64,000 nt of DNA from Flavobacterium beibuense (GTDB lineage Bacteria; Bacteroidota; Bacteroidia; Flavobacteriales; Flavobacteriaceae), in assembly GCF_004151245.1 (NCBI RefSeq), contig NZ_JUIW01000001.1, positions 372,001 to 436,000 of the forward strand, given 5' to 3'. A model generated the notes under the pieces. The model saw only the letters and a list, made by a program, of their open reading frames with translations, was not told the origin of the DNA and did no database searches. Below are positions 1-9,470 of the stretch, in pieces; the stretch's first letter is position 1; each line of letters begins with the position of its first letter. Position numbers and translations under genes: made by a program.

Positions 1-861
1 ATCCTCTTCCTCTTCAAACTGTTTGTTTTCAATTCTGGAAAGCATTAACAGTGATTTGTTTAAGCGTACAAGACGGTTTAGGGTATCGCTTATTTTAGAA
101 ATTTCGGTTGCCTGCTCTTCGTTAAGGTTGTTGTTCTCTAAAATAAGTTCCAGTTTGTTAAGGCTTATGGCAAGAGGTGTTTGCAGTTCATGAGAAGCAT
201 TTTCTATAAACTGTTTCTGACTGGTAAATACGGTTTCGTTTCGTTGTAATACCTGCTCCAGCTCTTTGCCTAAATTCTTAAACTCTGTAACAGGTGAATC
301 AGGAGCTTTAAACTTAACTCCTGAACCAAGCTTAAAGTTTTTAAGCCTGTATAAAAGTATATAGAATGATTTCCATACTTTTCTGAGTATGATATGGTTT
401 AACAATGCAATACTTATCACCAGCATAAAATATAATGCGATAAGTGCTGTCATTAAATCTTCCAGAAGCTCATCCTCTTCAACAATAGAGGCTCTTATGG
501 TTAATTTGTACGGATTGCCGTGAGCATCATTAAAAACGGTTTCCAGATAGCGGAAAGGTTCATTGTCATCGTCGTATTCCATATACTCAAAGCCCGACAT
601 GAATTTATCTGAGAAATCATACAGCGGCCCTTTTGGGAGGGGCTCAACCTTAAACTGATTGATCCCAAACTCTCTGGTTTCTAAAATGCTTTCATTGGCA
701 TACGCCTCACGGGTTATAAGTATTTTGGAGTTTTTAAGTCCGTCATCAATATTGTCATAAACTTCGTCAAGTATTACCATATAGAAAAGGCTCGCCCAAA
801 GCGCTATAACTGCCAGTAGTGCCACAATAAGGTAACGTAATGTATAAGTGCGAAGTTTCAT
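1..861 (-). CDS. Sensor histidine kinase, partial (C-terminus beyond window)
   Basis: This is an inner-membrane two-component sensor kinase. The 287 residues present show two membrane segments (about 10-31 and 136-158) flanking a roughly 100-residue extracytoplasmic region. A linker follows, then a HisKA dimerisation domain whose H-box ASHELQTP places the phospho-accepting His at 224. The reading frame runs off the left edge before the HATPase domain, so only the N-terminal two thirds are visible. The ATG directly abuts the stop codon of the response regulator gene, so the two are co-transcribed and translationally adjacent. The ligand is not evident. The call as a histidine kinase is firm. 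Confidence 0.93.
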   Translation of the reverse strand, partial: MKLRTYTLRYLIVALLAVIALWASLFYMVILDEVYDNIDDGLKNSKILITREAYANESILETREFGINQFKVEPLPKGPLYDFSDKFMSGFEYMEYDDDNEPFRYLETVFNDAHGNPYKLTIRASIVEEDELLEDLMTALIALYFMLVISIALLNHIILRKVWKSFYILLYRLKNFKLGSGVKFKAPDSPVTEFKNLGKELEQVLQRNETVFTSQKQFIENASHELQTPLAISLNKLELILENNNLNEEQATEISKISDTLNRLVRLNKSLLMLSRIENKQFEEEED

Positions 862-1533
862 TTAAGTCATTTTATATCCGATGCCGTAAACCGATTGTAT
901 ATCAGCATCAGCGCCGTTGTCTTTTAGTTTTTTGCGTAGGTTTTTTATTTGTGAATAAACAAAATCAAGATTATCGGCCTGATCGGTATAATCACCCCAA
1001 ACCGATTCTGCCAGGGCTGTTTTATTGATTAGCCTGTTGGGATTAATCATAAAATAATAAAGAACATCATATTCTTTACGATTCAGTGTAATGGAATTTT
1101 CATTAATAAATACTTCTCGTTGTTCGGGTAGTATTTTAATATTGCTCCATTCTATAGCGTTATTGCCATTATGGCTTTTTCTCCTTACGGCCGATTTGAT
1201 TCGTGCGTGCAGTTCGGCAAGATGAAAGGGCTTGGCTAGGTAATCATCGGCACCTAAATCGAGGCCTTTAACTTTATCGTCTACGGCATCTTTTGCAGAA
1301 ATGATAATAACCGCGTCGCGGCGTTTCATGTCCTTAAGTTCTTTTACTAGACTAAGGCCGCTTCCGTTAGGCAGCATTATGTCTACCAGAATACAGTCGT
1401 AGTCATAACCACCTATTTTATCCATCCCCGAAATATAATCGTGTGCAGTTTCTACAATATATTTTTCCTTTTCAAGCGATTGGGTTATAGTGTCCCTAAG
1501 GTTGGTTTCATCCTCTATTATCAGAATCTTCAT
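862..1533 (-). CDS. OmpR/PhoB-family response regulator
   Basis: A 223-residue DNA-binding response regulator. The N-terminal receiver domain has the acidic pocket IIEDE, phospho-acceptor Asp51 (LVDIMLP) and the conserved Lys of LAKPF near 101. The C-terminal half is a winged-helix Trans_reg_C domain (about 130-223, ending YGIGYKMT). The start at 1533 gives the canonical MKILIIEDE opening. A longer in-frame start at 1581 would lie upstream of the -7 box at 1557-1564 and is rejected. It is the first gene of a pair with the downstream sensor kinase, its likely phosphodonor. The regulon is unknown. Confidence 0.95.
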   Translation of the reverse strand: MKILIIEDETNLRDTITQSLEKEKYIVETAHDYISGMDKIGGYDYDCILVDIMLPNGSGLSLVKELKDMKRRDAVIIISAKDAVDDKVKGLDLGADDYLAKPFHLAELHARIKSAVRRKSHNGNNAIEWSNIKILPEQREVFINENSITLNRKEYDVLYYFMINPNRLINKTALAESVWGDYTDQADNLDFVYSQIKNLRKKLKDNGADADIQSVYGIGYKMT

Positions 1534-1556
1534 TCTTACTTTCCGTTTAGGTATAT

Positions 1557-1564
1557 CAAATATA
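1557..1564 (-). promoter_or_regulatory. TAnnTTTG -7 element for the two-component operon
   Basis: The minus strand reads TATATTTG, a perfect match to the Bacteroidota -7 consensus, about 23 bp upstream of the response regulator ATG. No convincing -33 element was seen. Confidence 0.6.
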
Positions 1565-1644
1565 CATATTTGAAATGCCAAGGTAATTTCAAATTTGGAA
1601 AGAATTGGGAATTTTGCATCAGGTGGTATATAAAAGGATGCTGT

Positions 1645-3258
1645 TTATTCTTTCTTATCCTTTTTGGTTGTTTTTAATGTAAGCAGGTTTAGCGGGTTAA
1701 TCCCTAATCCGTTTACATCCTTACCAGTAAAACGGGCAGCCTTATCATAGAAAAGTACAATTACGGGAGCTTCTTCCATAACTATAGCGTCCAGTTGTTT
1801 ATAAATCTCCTGACGTTTTTTATCGTCCGTTACTAAAAAGCTTTGCTCGTATAACCTGTCGAACTCTTCATTTTTAAAGTGGGTATAGTTAGGCCCTCCC
1901 GGAGAAAAGTTCTTGCTGTAAAATAATGAAAGATAATTTTCTGCATCAGGATAATCAGCTATCCAGCTGGCTTTAAAGAAAGATACTTTTCCGGTAGAAA
2001 TGGCTTGCGAAAGGGTAGAGGGTGGGTTAACATCAACTTCTACATTCAATCCTATTTTTTGCCACTCGCGTTGCAGGTATTCGGTTATGTCAAGGTAAGA
2101 GGCACTCGTGCTAATTTGTATCTTAGGATTCTTATCTCCTGTTTCTGCTTTGTAGGAAGCCACAAGTTCCCTGGCTTTAACAGGATTGTAATTATAGCCT
2201 TCGCAACCAAAACCACCAAGCCCGGTAGGTATCATTCCGTTGGTGCCGGGAGTACCCATGCCGTTTCTTAGGTACATAATCATTTTAGCACGGTCAAAAC
2301 CATAGTTAAGCGCCTGGCGTATTCTTTTGTCCTTTACGGCATCATCCGGACCATCCAGCCTAAAGCCCATATACTCGGTATTAAGGTAAGGTCCTGTAAT
2401 CATTGAAACTTTCTCGGTGTATTTTGGCTGAAGTTGTCCTTTTGGAGTTAATATTTCATCTTTATAAGAAGGGTCTAAACCGGAAACAAAATCCTTTTTA
2501 CCCTGAACGAATTGAAGAAAACCACTTTGTTTATCGGGTAAAAAGGTTATTGCCACAGCTTCCAGATAAGGCAGTTGGTTACCCTGCTCGTCCTTTTCAT
2601 AGTATAAAGGATTTTTTCTCAGTACCAGCTTAACATTTTCCTCCCATATCTTAAACTGAAAAGGACCGGTACCAATAGGATTTGACCTGAAGTTGTAACC
2701 CTGTTTTTCAAAAGCTTCATGAGGTACCACAGAGGCATACTTCATCGTTAGCAGCCCTAAAAAGGCAGGGAAGGTTTTGTTGAGTTGTATTTCAAAAACC
2801 GAATCATTTACGGCATAAAAATTCTCAACATTTTGTAGTATCCATCTTCCGGGAGCGGCTACCTGTTCGTCTAACAGGCGATTAAGGCTATAAGTAAAGT
2901 CGGCTGCTTTTACAGTACGGGTACTGTCGTTGCCAAACAAATCGCTTTTATGAAAGTATACATCGTTTCGTAGAGTAAAAGTATAGGTTTTTCCATCTTC
3001 GGATATATCCCATTTTTTAGCGATATCCGGTTTTATATTCAGACTGTCGTCAAGCTGTACCAGTCCGCTAAACATTTGGTTACAAACCCAAATAGACGGC
3101 CTTATGCGCGAAAAAGCGGGATCCAGAGAGTTTACGGCGGCATTTTCGTTATACCTGAAAACAAGATGGTCGCGGTTTTGGCTTTTGTCGCCGGAGCAGG
3201 ATATAAAAAGGAGAAATAAGCAACAAATTGATATATAGGTTATTATTGATTTCATCAA
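1645..3258 (-). CDS. ABC transporter substrate-binding lipoprotein (SBP_bac_5, peptide/DppA-OppA type)
   Basis: A 537-residue extracytoplasmic solute-binding protein of the peptide/nickel family. It starts with a lipoprotein signal (hydrophobic stretch, then LLFISC with Cys21 as the lipidation site), so it should be membrane-anchored. The mature region shows family features such as SLDPAFSRIRPS, KWDISEDGKTYTFTLR and IGTGPF. No permease or ATPase genes adjoin it, so it may work with a transporter encoded elsewhere. It ends about 110 bp upstream of the response regulator gene on the same strand. A start one codon later (3255) is equally possible. Oligopeptides are inferred as ligands from the family only. 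Confidence 0.9.
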   Translation of the reverse strand: MMKSIITYISICCLFLLFISCSGDKSQNRDHLVFRYNENAAVNSLDPAFSRIRPSIWVCNQMFSGLVQLDDSLNIKPDIAKKWDISEDGKTYTFTLRNDVYFHKSDLFGNDSTRTVKAADFTYSLNRLLDEQVAAPGRWILQNVENFYAVNDSVFEIQLNKTFPAFLGLLTMKYASVVPHEAFEKQGYNFRSNPIGTGPFQFKIWEENVKLVLRKNPLYYEKDEQGNQLPYLEAVAITFLPDKQSGFLQFVQGKKDFVSGLDPSYKDEILTPKGQLQPKYTEKVSMITGPYLNTEYMGFRLDGPDDAVKDKRIRQALNYGFDRAKMIMYLRNGMGTPGTNGMIPTGLGGFGCEGYNYNPVKARELVASYKAETGDKNPKIQISTSASYLDITEYLQREWQKIGLNVEVDVNPPSTLSQAISTGKVSFFKASWIADYPDAENYLSLFYSKNFSPGGPNYTHFKNEEFDRLYEQSFLVTDDKKRQEIYKQLDAIVMEEAPVIVLFYDKAARFTGKDVNGLGINPLNLLTLKTTKKDKKE

Positions 3259-3273
3259 GTCGATTTTTGTATG

Positions 3274-3281
3274 TAAATTTG
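3274..3281 (+). promoter_or_regulatory. TAnnTTTG -7 element for mtaB
   Basis: TAAATTTG matches the Bacteroidota -7 consensus, about 60 bp upstream of the mtaB ATG, within the divergent intergenic region shared with the substrate-binding protein gene. A TTG lies about 25 bp upstream, slightly further than the usual -33 spacing. Confidence 0.55.
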
Positions 3282-3342
3282 CAACCTCTTTTTTGTAGAG
3301 GTAAATATAATTAAAGTTACTGCTTTACAAGGAGCTTATACA

Positions 3343-4677
3343 ATGGAAAACAGGAAAAAAGTCGCTTTTTATACTTTAGGATGTAAACTGAATTTTTCGG
3401 AAACATCTACTATTGCCCGTAGTTTTCAGGACGAAGGGTTTGATCGTGTTGATTTTGAAGATGAGGCTGATATTTATGTTATCAATACCTGCTCGGTTAC
3501 AGAAAATGCCGATAAGCAGTTTAAGCAGATAGTTAAAAAGGCGATAAAGAAGAATGATAAGGCATTTGTGGCGGCAGTAGGCTGCTATGCTCAGTTAAAA
3601 CCTGAGGAGCTTGCCGCTGTAGACGGGGTAGACCTTGTGCTTGGTGCAACCGAAAAATTTAAGATTACCGATTATATAAACGACCTTTCTAAAAATGATA
3701 TGGGCGAGGTACATTCCTGCGAAATATCGGAAGCTGATTTTTATGTAGGAAGTTATTCTATAGGCGACCGTACCCGTGCTTTTTTAAAGGTGCAGGATGG
3801 TTGTGATTATAAATGTACTTATTGTACCATTCCGTTGGCAAGGGGTATTTCAAGAAGTGATACTTTAGAGAACGTACTTAAAAATGCCAAAGAAATATCA
3901 GAACAGAACATTAAGGAGATAGTTCTTACAGGTGTAAATATTGGTGATTACGGAAAAGGTGAGTTTGGTAACAAAAAGCACGAGCATACTTTTTATGAGT
4001 TGGTTCAGGCATTAGATAATGTTGAAGGTATTGAGCGTTTAAGGATTTCGTCTATCGAGCCAAACCTGCTTAAAAATGAGACTATAGAGTTTGTTTCCCA
4101 AAGCCGTACGTTTGTGCCGCACTTCCATATACCATTACAATCGGGTAGTGATGATATCCTTAAACTTATGAGGAGACGTTACCTGCGAAATGTGTATACA
4201 GAACGCGTAGCTAAGATAAGGGAGGTAATGCCACACGCCTGTATTGGTGTTGATGTTATTGTTGGTTTCCCTGGTGAGACCGATGAGCATTTCCTTGAGA
4301 CGTATAATTTCCTTAACGAACTGGAAATATCATACCTGCATGTGTTTACTTATTCTGAAAGGGATAATACACCCGCAGCCGAAATGGATGGCGTAGTAAC
4401 TATGAATGTGAGAAGCAAACGAAGCAAAATGCTTAGGGGACTTTCGGTTAAAAAACGCCGTGCGTTTTATGAAAACCAGATAGGTACAACCAGAACAGTA
4501 TTATTTGAAGGTGAAAACAAGGAAGGGTATATTCACGGATTTACCGAAAATTATGTAAAAGTAAAAACACCGTGGAATCCGGAACTGGTAAATACCTTAC
4601 ACGAAATAAAACTTACCAAAATTGATGAAGACGGTATAGTAAGAATGGAGTTTGTAAATGAACCTGTTTTTGTTTAA
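3343..4677 (+). CDS. mtaB: tRNA N6-threonylcarbamoyladenosine(37) C2-methylthiotransferase MtaB
   Basis: A radical-SAM enzyme that adds a methylthio group to t6A37 of ANN-decoding tRNAs (ms2t6A). The 444 residues follow the family order. An N-terminal UPF0004 domain carries the auxiliary-cluster cysteines Cys14 (LGCKLN), Cys50 (INTCSVTE) and Cys81 (VGCYAQ). The radical-SAM core carries Cys154-x3-Cys158-x2-Cys161 (CDYKCTYC), with VGFPGETDEHF further on. A C-terminal TRAM-like RNA-binding segment follows. Its length and the short opening TLGCKLN favour MtaB over MiaB or RimO. It is monocistronic, with its own promoter and a strong terminator. Confidence 0.95.
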   Translation: MENRKKVAFYTLGCKLNFSETSTIARSFQDEGFDRVDFEDEADIYVINTCSVTENADKQFKQIVKKAIKKNDKAFVAAVGCYAQLKPEELAAVDGVDLVLGATEKFKITDYINDLSKNDMGEVHSCEISEADFYVGSYSIGDRTRAFLKVQDGCDYKCTYCTIPLARGISRSDTLENVLKNAKEISEQNIKEIVLTGVNIGDYGKGEFGNKKHEHTFYELVQALDNVEGIERLRISSIEPNLLKNETIEFVSQSRTFVPHFHIPLQSGSDDILKLMRRRYLRNVYTERVAKIREVMPHACIGVDVIVGFPGETDEHFLETYNFLNELEISYLHVFTYSERDNTPAAEMDGVVTMNVRSKRSKMLRGLSVKKRRAFYENQIGTTRTVLFEGENKEGYIHGFTENYVKVKTPWNPELVNTLHEIKLTKIDEDGIVRMEFVNEPVFV

Positions 4678-4714
4678 GAAGTTTTCCATTTCGAGCGAAA
4701 TGCAATGATAATAT

Positions 4715-4744
4715 AAAACCCTGCTTTTTAGCAGGGTTTTTATT
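4715..4744. terminator. Bidirectional intrinsic terminator
   Basis: A 10-bp perfect stem (AAAACCCTGC / GCAGGGTTTT) with a 6-nt loop has T-runs on both strands. It lies between the convergent mtaB and DMP19-like genes and probably serves both. Confidence 0.9.
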
Positions 4745-4753
4745 TAAGGAGTG

Positions 4754-5287
4754 TTATCTGTCAATTTTTCTTCCAATGAACTTTTCCAGTTCTGCATACA
4801 TATCTTCAATAGACATCACTTTTAAATCCGGATGGTTTCTTAACCATTGTGCATTGAGAGTTACTAATGCTTCCGGAATTTCAAAATAAGTGTCATCATC
4901 TATTTTGTCCTTTATCGGGCTCTTGCCAAATTCCTGATCCATAAAACCATCAAACTCTTTACGGGTAAGAGAATCGATTTTTTCTGTCTGCATTCTAAAG
5001 TAATCTGAGTGCGCCTGAGAACCTACCTTTTCAAAAGCCTCTTCAAGTATCTCGTTAAGGTTTTCGGTCCATTGTGAGTTGTATACAAACTTGGCAAAAC
5101 CATCGGTATTTACCTGTGAGGTATAATAATCCAGATAATAGCTTGTAAGAGCATCTTCATGTATATCTTCGTCTGCTACACCTTCTTCACGAAGCAGGTT
5201 TATTACTGCTATATTAGAATTGATAATAGCATTTGTGTCTTCGCTGTTAAAAGCATTTTCAGAAACAATTATCTTGTCAAATTTCAT
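4754..5287 (-). CDS. DMP19/DUF4375-like protein
   Basis: A 177-residue acidic cytoplasmic protein without signal peptide or membrane segment. The stretch around residues 45-100 (YYLDYYTSQVNTDGFAKF, then VYNSQW) resembles the DMP19-like/DUF4375 fold. That fold is found in a DNA-mimic protein and in many uncharacterised, often immunity-type, bacterial proteins. The start at 5287 (MKFDKIIVSENAF) is chosen because the 11-residue extension of the longer frame would overlap the intergenic space after the methyltransferase gene and looks non-coding. It is the last gene of a five-gene minus-strand run. The molecular function is unknown. Confidence 0.65.
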   Translation of the reverse strand: MKFDKIIVSENAFNSEDTNAIINSNIAVINLLREEGVADEDIHEDALTSYYLDYYTSQVNTDGFAKFVYNSQWTENLNEILEEAFEKVGSQAHSDYFRMQTEKIDSLTRKEFDGFMDQEFGKSPIKDKIDDDTYFEIPEALVTLNAQWLRNHPDLKVMSIEDMYAELEKFIGRKIDR

Positions 5288-5324
5288 GTGTATCAAAATT
5301 ATTTGCCGTAAAGGTAGCAATAAG

Positions 5325-5960
5325 TTATAACTCCAGTGTTATAAGCCTTTTCTCTATAATTAACTTTTTAAACTGCAATTTTTCACAAATCCACTCCAGG
5401 GCATTGCGGTGATACATAAAAACATGCGTATGGTCATTTTTATAATACCAGCTTCCAAAATCCCTGTTCTCATCAAACAGGTCGGTCATGAGGTAAAGTT
5501 TAGCGTTAGGAAGTAACAGGCTTTTTAAAAGTTCAAATTCCTTAAAGGGTTCTTTAAAATGTTCGGCTACTTCGGTGCAGGTTACATAGTCATATTGCTT
5601 TTTAAGCAGTTCCGGATTGTTATGAAAATAAAGATCGTACTGCTCAATATGGTAATTATTGTCCTGCAGTACCTTCACAATAGGTGATCCGGTTCCCGAT
5701 CCAAAATCCAGTCCGTGATGTTGTGGAGAAAAATCTGTGAGAACAACATTCGTTGCCGGACTTACAAAATTCTGATACCCCAAATCGTCGGGGTTGTTAT
5801 TGTGGTGTTTGTAATGAGCTTCTTCCTGTGTGTGGGTTAAATAATTCTTTGGGTGCAGAAAAACAGAAAGGCAAAGGGAACATTGTAAAAATTCCCTTTG
5901 CCCATGTGTGTAAAAGCTTTTAGATGTACCGTTGCATAACGGGCAGTAAAGGCTTTCCAT
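5325..5960 (-). CDS. Class I SAM-dependent methyltransferase with N-terminal zinc-knuckle-like motif
   Basis: A 211-residue protein. The N-terminus has two CxxC pairs (Cys6/Cys9 and Cys27/Cys30), likely a zinc ribbon. It is followed by a Methyltransf_23-type Rossmann domain with motif I GLDFGSGTG (83-91) and CTEVAEHF as the post-motif acidic segment. Proteins with this CPLC-plus-methyltransferase layout are common in Bacteroidota. The substrate is not known and cannot be deduced here. The ATG lies 5 bp after the SDR gene, so it belongs to the same operon. Confidence 0.85.
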   Translation of the reverse strand: MESLYCPLCNGTSKSFYTHGQREFLQCSLCLSVFLHPKNYLTHTQEEAHYKHHNNNPDDLGYQNFVSPATNVVLTDFSPQHHGLDFGSGTGSPIVKVLQDNNYHIEQYDLYFHNNPELLKKQYDYVTCTEVAEHFKEPFKEFELLKSLLLPNAKLYLMTDLFDENRDFGSWYYKNDHTHVFMYHRNALEWICEKLQFKKLIIEKRLITLEL

Positions 5961-5965
5961 ATTTT

Positions 5966-6682
5966 TTACGGATTAGTAGACCAAATGCCGCTTTCCTTAA
6001 TAAATACCCTGCGGTTTAGTTTTAGTTGGGCTACAATCAGTTCGGCAATATCCTCTGCCTGCATAACCTTTTCCGGATTACCGTCGGTAAGGTTCAGGTT
6101 AATAGCCATATCTGTTGCTACTGTGCTAGGTGTTAGTGCTGTTACCCTTATATTGTGTTTACGTACTTCCTGCATTAGCGATTCTGTCAATCCCATAACA
6201 GCAAACTTAGAAGCACTGTATGCACTTGTTATTGGTGCACCTTTCAGTCCGGCAGTAGAAGAGATGTTTATAATATCTCCGCTCTGTTGCTCAATCATGC
6301 CCGGCAGCACAGCTCTTGTGGCATAATATATACCGAAAAGATTTACTTTGATGATGTTTTCAAATTCTTCGGGAGTCAGGTCAAGGAATTTACCAAACTT
6401 TCCTATACCGGCATTGTTTATCAAAATGTCTATCGTTTTGAACTCGCCCAGAACTGTGTTCACTGCCTGATTAACCGATTCGATATCGGCAATATCAGCA
6501 GTTACTATAACTGTTTTTACACCATAAGGTTCAATTTCTTTAGCAACCTGTTCTAAATCGGTTTTAGTACGGGCTAACAGTGCTACATTAACACCTTCGG
6601 CAGCCAGAGCAATTGCTACAGCTTTGCCAATACCTTTTCCTGCACCTGTAATAAGCGCATTCTTTTGTTTTAAATTTTGCAT
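5966..6682 (-). CDS. SDR-family oxidoreductase (FabG-like 3-ketoacyl reductase)
   Basis: A classical short-chain dehydrogenase/reductase of 238 residues. It has the NAD(P)-binding TGAGKGIG (12-19), NNAG (89-92) and the catalytic triad Ser141-Tyr155-Lys159. The close match to the classical core suggests NADP-dependent reduction of a keto group. The FabG-like name reflects overall resemblance, not a proven substrate, and fatty acid synthesis genes are not adjacent. The surrounding pirin and GNAT genes point to a stress or housekeeping redox role. Confidence 0.88.
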   Translation of the reverse strand: MQNLKQKNALITGAGKGIGKAVAIALAAEGVNVALLARTKTDLEQVAKEIEPYGVKTVIVTADIADIESVNQAVNTVLGEFKTIDILINNAGIGKFGKFLDLTPEEFENIIKVNLFGIYYATRAVLPGMIEQQSGDIINISSTAGLKGAPITSAYSASKFAVMGLTESLMQEVRKHNIRVTALTPSTVATDMAINLNLTDGNPEKVMQAEDIAELIVAQLKLNRRVFIKESGIWSTNP

Positions 6683-6701
6683 TATATTAATAAATAGATG
6701 T

Positions 6702-6989
6702 TTAGATCCTTATCCCTGGAGGAAGCATTTCCTTGTATTTGGGATTCTTTTTAAAAAATGCAGCAATTTTTGGATATGTAGGTACCACCCTTAATCTTTT
6801 TTCTTCGGCAATTGCCAAAATTTCTTTTAAAAAATCAGAAACTATCTCATCATCTTCATCCACTCCTTCAGGCACATTAATTTTTGTCAGGAAAATTTTC
6901 CTCTCCTGGCCTGAGTATTCTACCGACATCATTTTGTTGTCTACCATAGTTTCAAACTGTCTCGAGAATTCGTTGTCTTTAATTTCCAT
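6702..6989 (-). CDS. Small GNAT acetyltransferase-like protein (NATD1/YjdJ type)
   Basis: A 95-residue single-domain protein of the minimal GNAT N-acetyltransferase fold. The features are [13 protein letters not shown] at the start, [24 protein letters not shown] in the middle and a C-terminal [12 protein letters not shown]. The family is widespread but its substrate is unknown. It starts 5 bp after the pirin gene. A second pirin gene in this window (37473) is followed at the same distance by a paralogue. Confidence 0.8.
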   Translation of the reverse strand: MEIKDNEFSRQFETMVDNKMMSVEYSGQERKIFLTKINVPEGVDEDDEIVSDFLKEILAIAEEKRLRVVPTYPKIAAFFKKNPKYKEMLPPGIRI

Positions 6990-6994
6990 AGTTT

Positions 6995-7717
6995 TTAGTT
7001 AAACTTCATTGGAACCTCAATTACAAGTATTTTAGCCTGTTTGTTTACTTTAATGTCAAAGCTTTCAAACTCTACAATACCATAAGCGTCGCGTTCCCTG
7101 ATGGTTTCATTATTAATTTCAATTTCTCCCTCTATAAGAAAAAGGTAAACTCCGTTTTCAGGAATTTTTAAGTTATAAGTGGTAGTGGTTCCTGCATCAA
7201 AAATACCGAGGTTTAAAAAAGCCTGCTGGTGTATCCATAGGGCATTTCCGTCATTTTTATCCTGTGGGGATACCACGGTAACAAATGCATTTTTATTTTT
7301 TTCAAGGTCAAAGCCTTTTTGGTCATATCGTGGGGTAACATTATCTTCTTCCGGGAAAATCCATATCTGCAATGTTTTGGCCTGGTCGGTCTCGCTGGCA
7401 TTCATTTCGCTGTGCTGTATGCCTGTTCCGGCACTCATTACCTGTACTTCTCCAAATTTCACAGTGGCTTCATTTCCCATACTGTCGCGATGCGTAAGTC
7501 CGCCTTCCAAAGGTATGGTAATAATTTCCATATTTTCATGAGGATGGGTACCAAATCCTGTTCCTCCTGCTATAGTATCATCATTTAGTACGCGCAGCAT
7601 ACCAAACTGTACCATATCAGGGTTATAGTAGTTGCCAAAAGAGAAAGAAAAGTTAGCTTTTAGCCAATTATAATTAGCAGTTCCTCTTTTGTTTTTAGGA
7701 AATATCCTGTGTCTCAT
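6995..7717 (-). CDS. Pirin family protein (bicupin, YhhW/quercetinase type)
   Basis: A 240-residue cytosolic bicupin. The N-terminal cupin has all four metal ligands expected of pirins: His58 and His60 (THPHENME), His102 and Glu104 (IQHSEMN). It resembles E. coli YhhW, which has quercetin 2,3-dioxygenase activity. The physiological substrate here is unknown, and some pirins act as redox-sensing partners instead. It is the first gene of the operon pirin-GNAT-SDR-methyltransferase-DMP19-like, whose gaps are 5, 19, 5 and 37 bp. Confidence 0.9.
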   Translation of the reverse strand: MRHRIFPKNKRGTANYNWLKANFSFSFGNYYNPDMVQFGMLRVLNDDTIAGGTGFGTHPHENMEIITIPLEGGLTHRDSMGNEATVKFGEVQVMSAGTGIQHSEMNASETDQAKTLQIWIFPEEDNVTPRYDQKGFDLEKNKNAFVTVVSPQDKNDGNALWIHQQAFLNLGIFDAGTTTTYNLKIPENGVYLFLIEGEIEINNETIRERDAYGIVEFESFDIKVNKQAKILVIEVPMKFN

Positions 7718-7835
7718 AAATTATTGATAAATTAAAACAGGGCGCAATTTGCGTGTCGATAAAAAAGTTTAATTTTATACAAATTTCGTAATAAAATTTG
7801 ATAAATAGCGTCTTTTTGACGTTAAAACACAAAGA

Positions 7836-8495
7836 ATGGAGAAGATTCCTGTATATTTTATGCCCGGGCTGGCAGCCAGCCCCAAAATATTTGAAAATAT
7901 AAAATTACCTGAAGACAGGTTTGAAATGTACTTTTTAGAATGGATTTTACCGGAACCTCATGAATCGTTGGAGAAATATGCCAAACGTGTGGCTGCTAAT
8001 ATCAAACATGAGAACCCGGTGTTGGTTGGGGTTTCCTTTGGAGGGATTTTGGTACAGGAAATTTCACGTATAATAAAAGCCAGAAAGGTTATTATTATCT
8101 CAAGTGTTAGATCGAGTCTTGAATTCCCCAGAAGGATGCGTTTTGCAAAAATGACAAAGGCGTACAGGATATTTCCAACTTCATTAATGGAAAAGGTAGA
8201 CTGGTTGGCCCGTGTGTCTTTTGGTAACAATATGATTACCAGGAAACTTAATTTGTATGAAAAATATATGTCTTTTAGGGATAAGAAATACCTAGATTGG
8301 GCGTTTGAAACTGTAATAACATGGAATAGGGCAGAAGCCGATGAAAAAGTAGTACATATACACGGTACTGCCGATGAAGTTTTCCCTGCAAAGTATATTA
8401 AAAGCTATATTCCTGTTAAGGGAGGTACTCATATTATGATAGTTAACAAATATAAATGGTTTAATGAAAATTTACCTGCGTTAATAGAGGGTTAG
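7836..8495 (+). CDS. Alpha/beta hydrolase
   Basis: A 219-residue soluble alpha/beta-hydrolase fold protein. It opens with FMPGLAAS (oxyanion-loop region) and has the nucleophile elbow GVSFGG with Ser67. A probable acid lies in HGTADEVFP and the catalytic His in GGTHIMI near the C-terminus. The substrate is unknown. It is divergent from the pirin operon, with a 118-bp AT-rich intergenic region in which no clear TAnnTTTG was found. Confidence 0.85.
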   Translation: MEKIPVYFMPGLAASPKIFENIKLPEDRFEMYFLEWILPEPHESLEKYAKRVAANIKHENPVLVGVSFGGILVQEISRIIKARKVIIISSVRSSLEFPRRMRFAKMTKAYRIFPTSLMEKVDWLARVSFGNNMITRKLNLYEKYMSFRDKKYLDWAFETVITWNRAEADEKVVHIHGTADEVFPAKYIKSYIPVKGGTHIMIVNKYKWFNENLPALIEG

Positions 8496-8561
8496 GAACG
8501 GTTTTTGTAACTTTACAGTAACCAAAAGAAGAAGAAATTAATCACAAAATACTATACTGAA

Positions 8562-9467
8562 ATGGAATGGATGAAGAAAGCCGGAGTTGTAGCCTCGGTG
8601 ATATTGGTGGGCGGAGCAACTTTTCACGCTGTAACGGATAAGGAGACAGCAAAAAATCAGGAAAACACTACTACTGAAATTATAAATTACTTTCCTGCTA
8701 AGGCAGATTTTGCAGGAGAAGAAGTACCATTGCATATAATAGATGTAAAAGAGAGGCTGGACAGGGAGCTAATGGTAAATGCCAATCTTCATGCTTCTAC
8801 ACTGCTTATTTTAAAGAGGGCTAACAGGGCGTTTCCTGTCATTGAGCCTATTTTAAAAAAGTATGGTGTTCCTGATGATTTTAAATACCTTGCCGTTATA
8901 GAGAGCGGACTTGTAAACGCAGTTTCTCCGGCGGGAGCGAGGGGAGTATGGCAGTTTATGCCAGCTACCGGAAGGGAATATGATTTAGAGATCAATGATT
9001 ATGTAGATGAGCGTTATGATTTGGAAAAATCTACAGAGGCTGCGTGCAGGTATCTTGTGTCGGCTAAATCAAGGCTAGGTTCGTGGACAATGGCTGCGGC
9101 ATCTTATAATGGAGGTGTTGCAGGGGTGAACAGGCAGGTTGATTTTCAGCAGGAAGGAAATTATTATGATTTATTACTTACTGAGGAAACTTCACGTTAT
9201 GTGTTCAGAATACTGGCATTGAAAGAAATTATGCAGGATCCGCTTAAATTTAATTTCAGGTTGTTGCCTGATGATTTGTATCCTGTAATTCCTGTAAAGA
9301 AAATTCAGGTTAGCTCTTCAATACCCGATCTTGCTGTTTTTGCAAAAGAGCAGGGTGTAAATTATAAGATATTAAAACTGCATAACCCATGGATGAGGGA
9401 CAGGAAACTGGATGTTAAATCAGGAAAAACATATACAGTAGAAATTCCTTTACAGGGATATTACTAA
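8562..9467 (+). CDS. Membrane-anchored lytic transglycosylase (SLT/MltD-like)
   Basis: A 301-residue cell-wall enzyme with an N-terminal hydrophobic export segment (about 7-22). The transglycosylase SLT domain carries catalytic Glu114 in VIESGL, followed by SPAGARGVWQFMPATG and later ASYNGGVAG. The last 50 residues (ending LDVKSGKTYTVEIP) resemble the LysM-like tail of MltD-type proteins. It should cleave the beta-1,4 MurNAc-GlcNAc bond of peptidoglycan, forming 1,6-anhydroMurNAc. It is followed by a strong bidirectional terminator. Confidence 0.9.
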   Translation: MEWMKKAGVVASVILVGGATFHAVTDKETAKNQENTTTEIINYFPAKADFAGEEVPLHIIDVKERLDRELMVNANLHASTLLILKRANRAFPVIEPILKKYGVPDDFKYLAVIESGLVNAVSPAGARGVWQFMPATGREYDLEINDYVDERYDLEKSTEAACRYLVSAKSRLGSWTMAAASYNGGVAGVNRQVDFQQEGNYYDLLLTEETSRYVFRILALKEIMQDPLKFNFRLLPDDLYPVIPVKKIQVSSSIPDLAVFAKEQGVNYKILKLHNPWMRDRKLDVKSGKTYTVEIPLQGYY

Positions 9468-9470
9468 AAT

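Noticed and set aside
5985..6326. 113-codon plus-strand ORF inside the SDR gene
   Set aside because: Antisense shadow of a gene with intact catalytic motifs.
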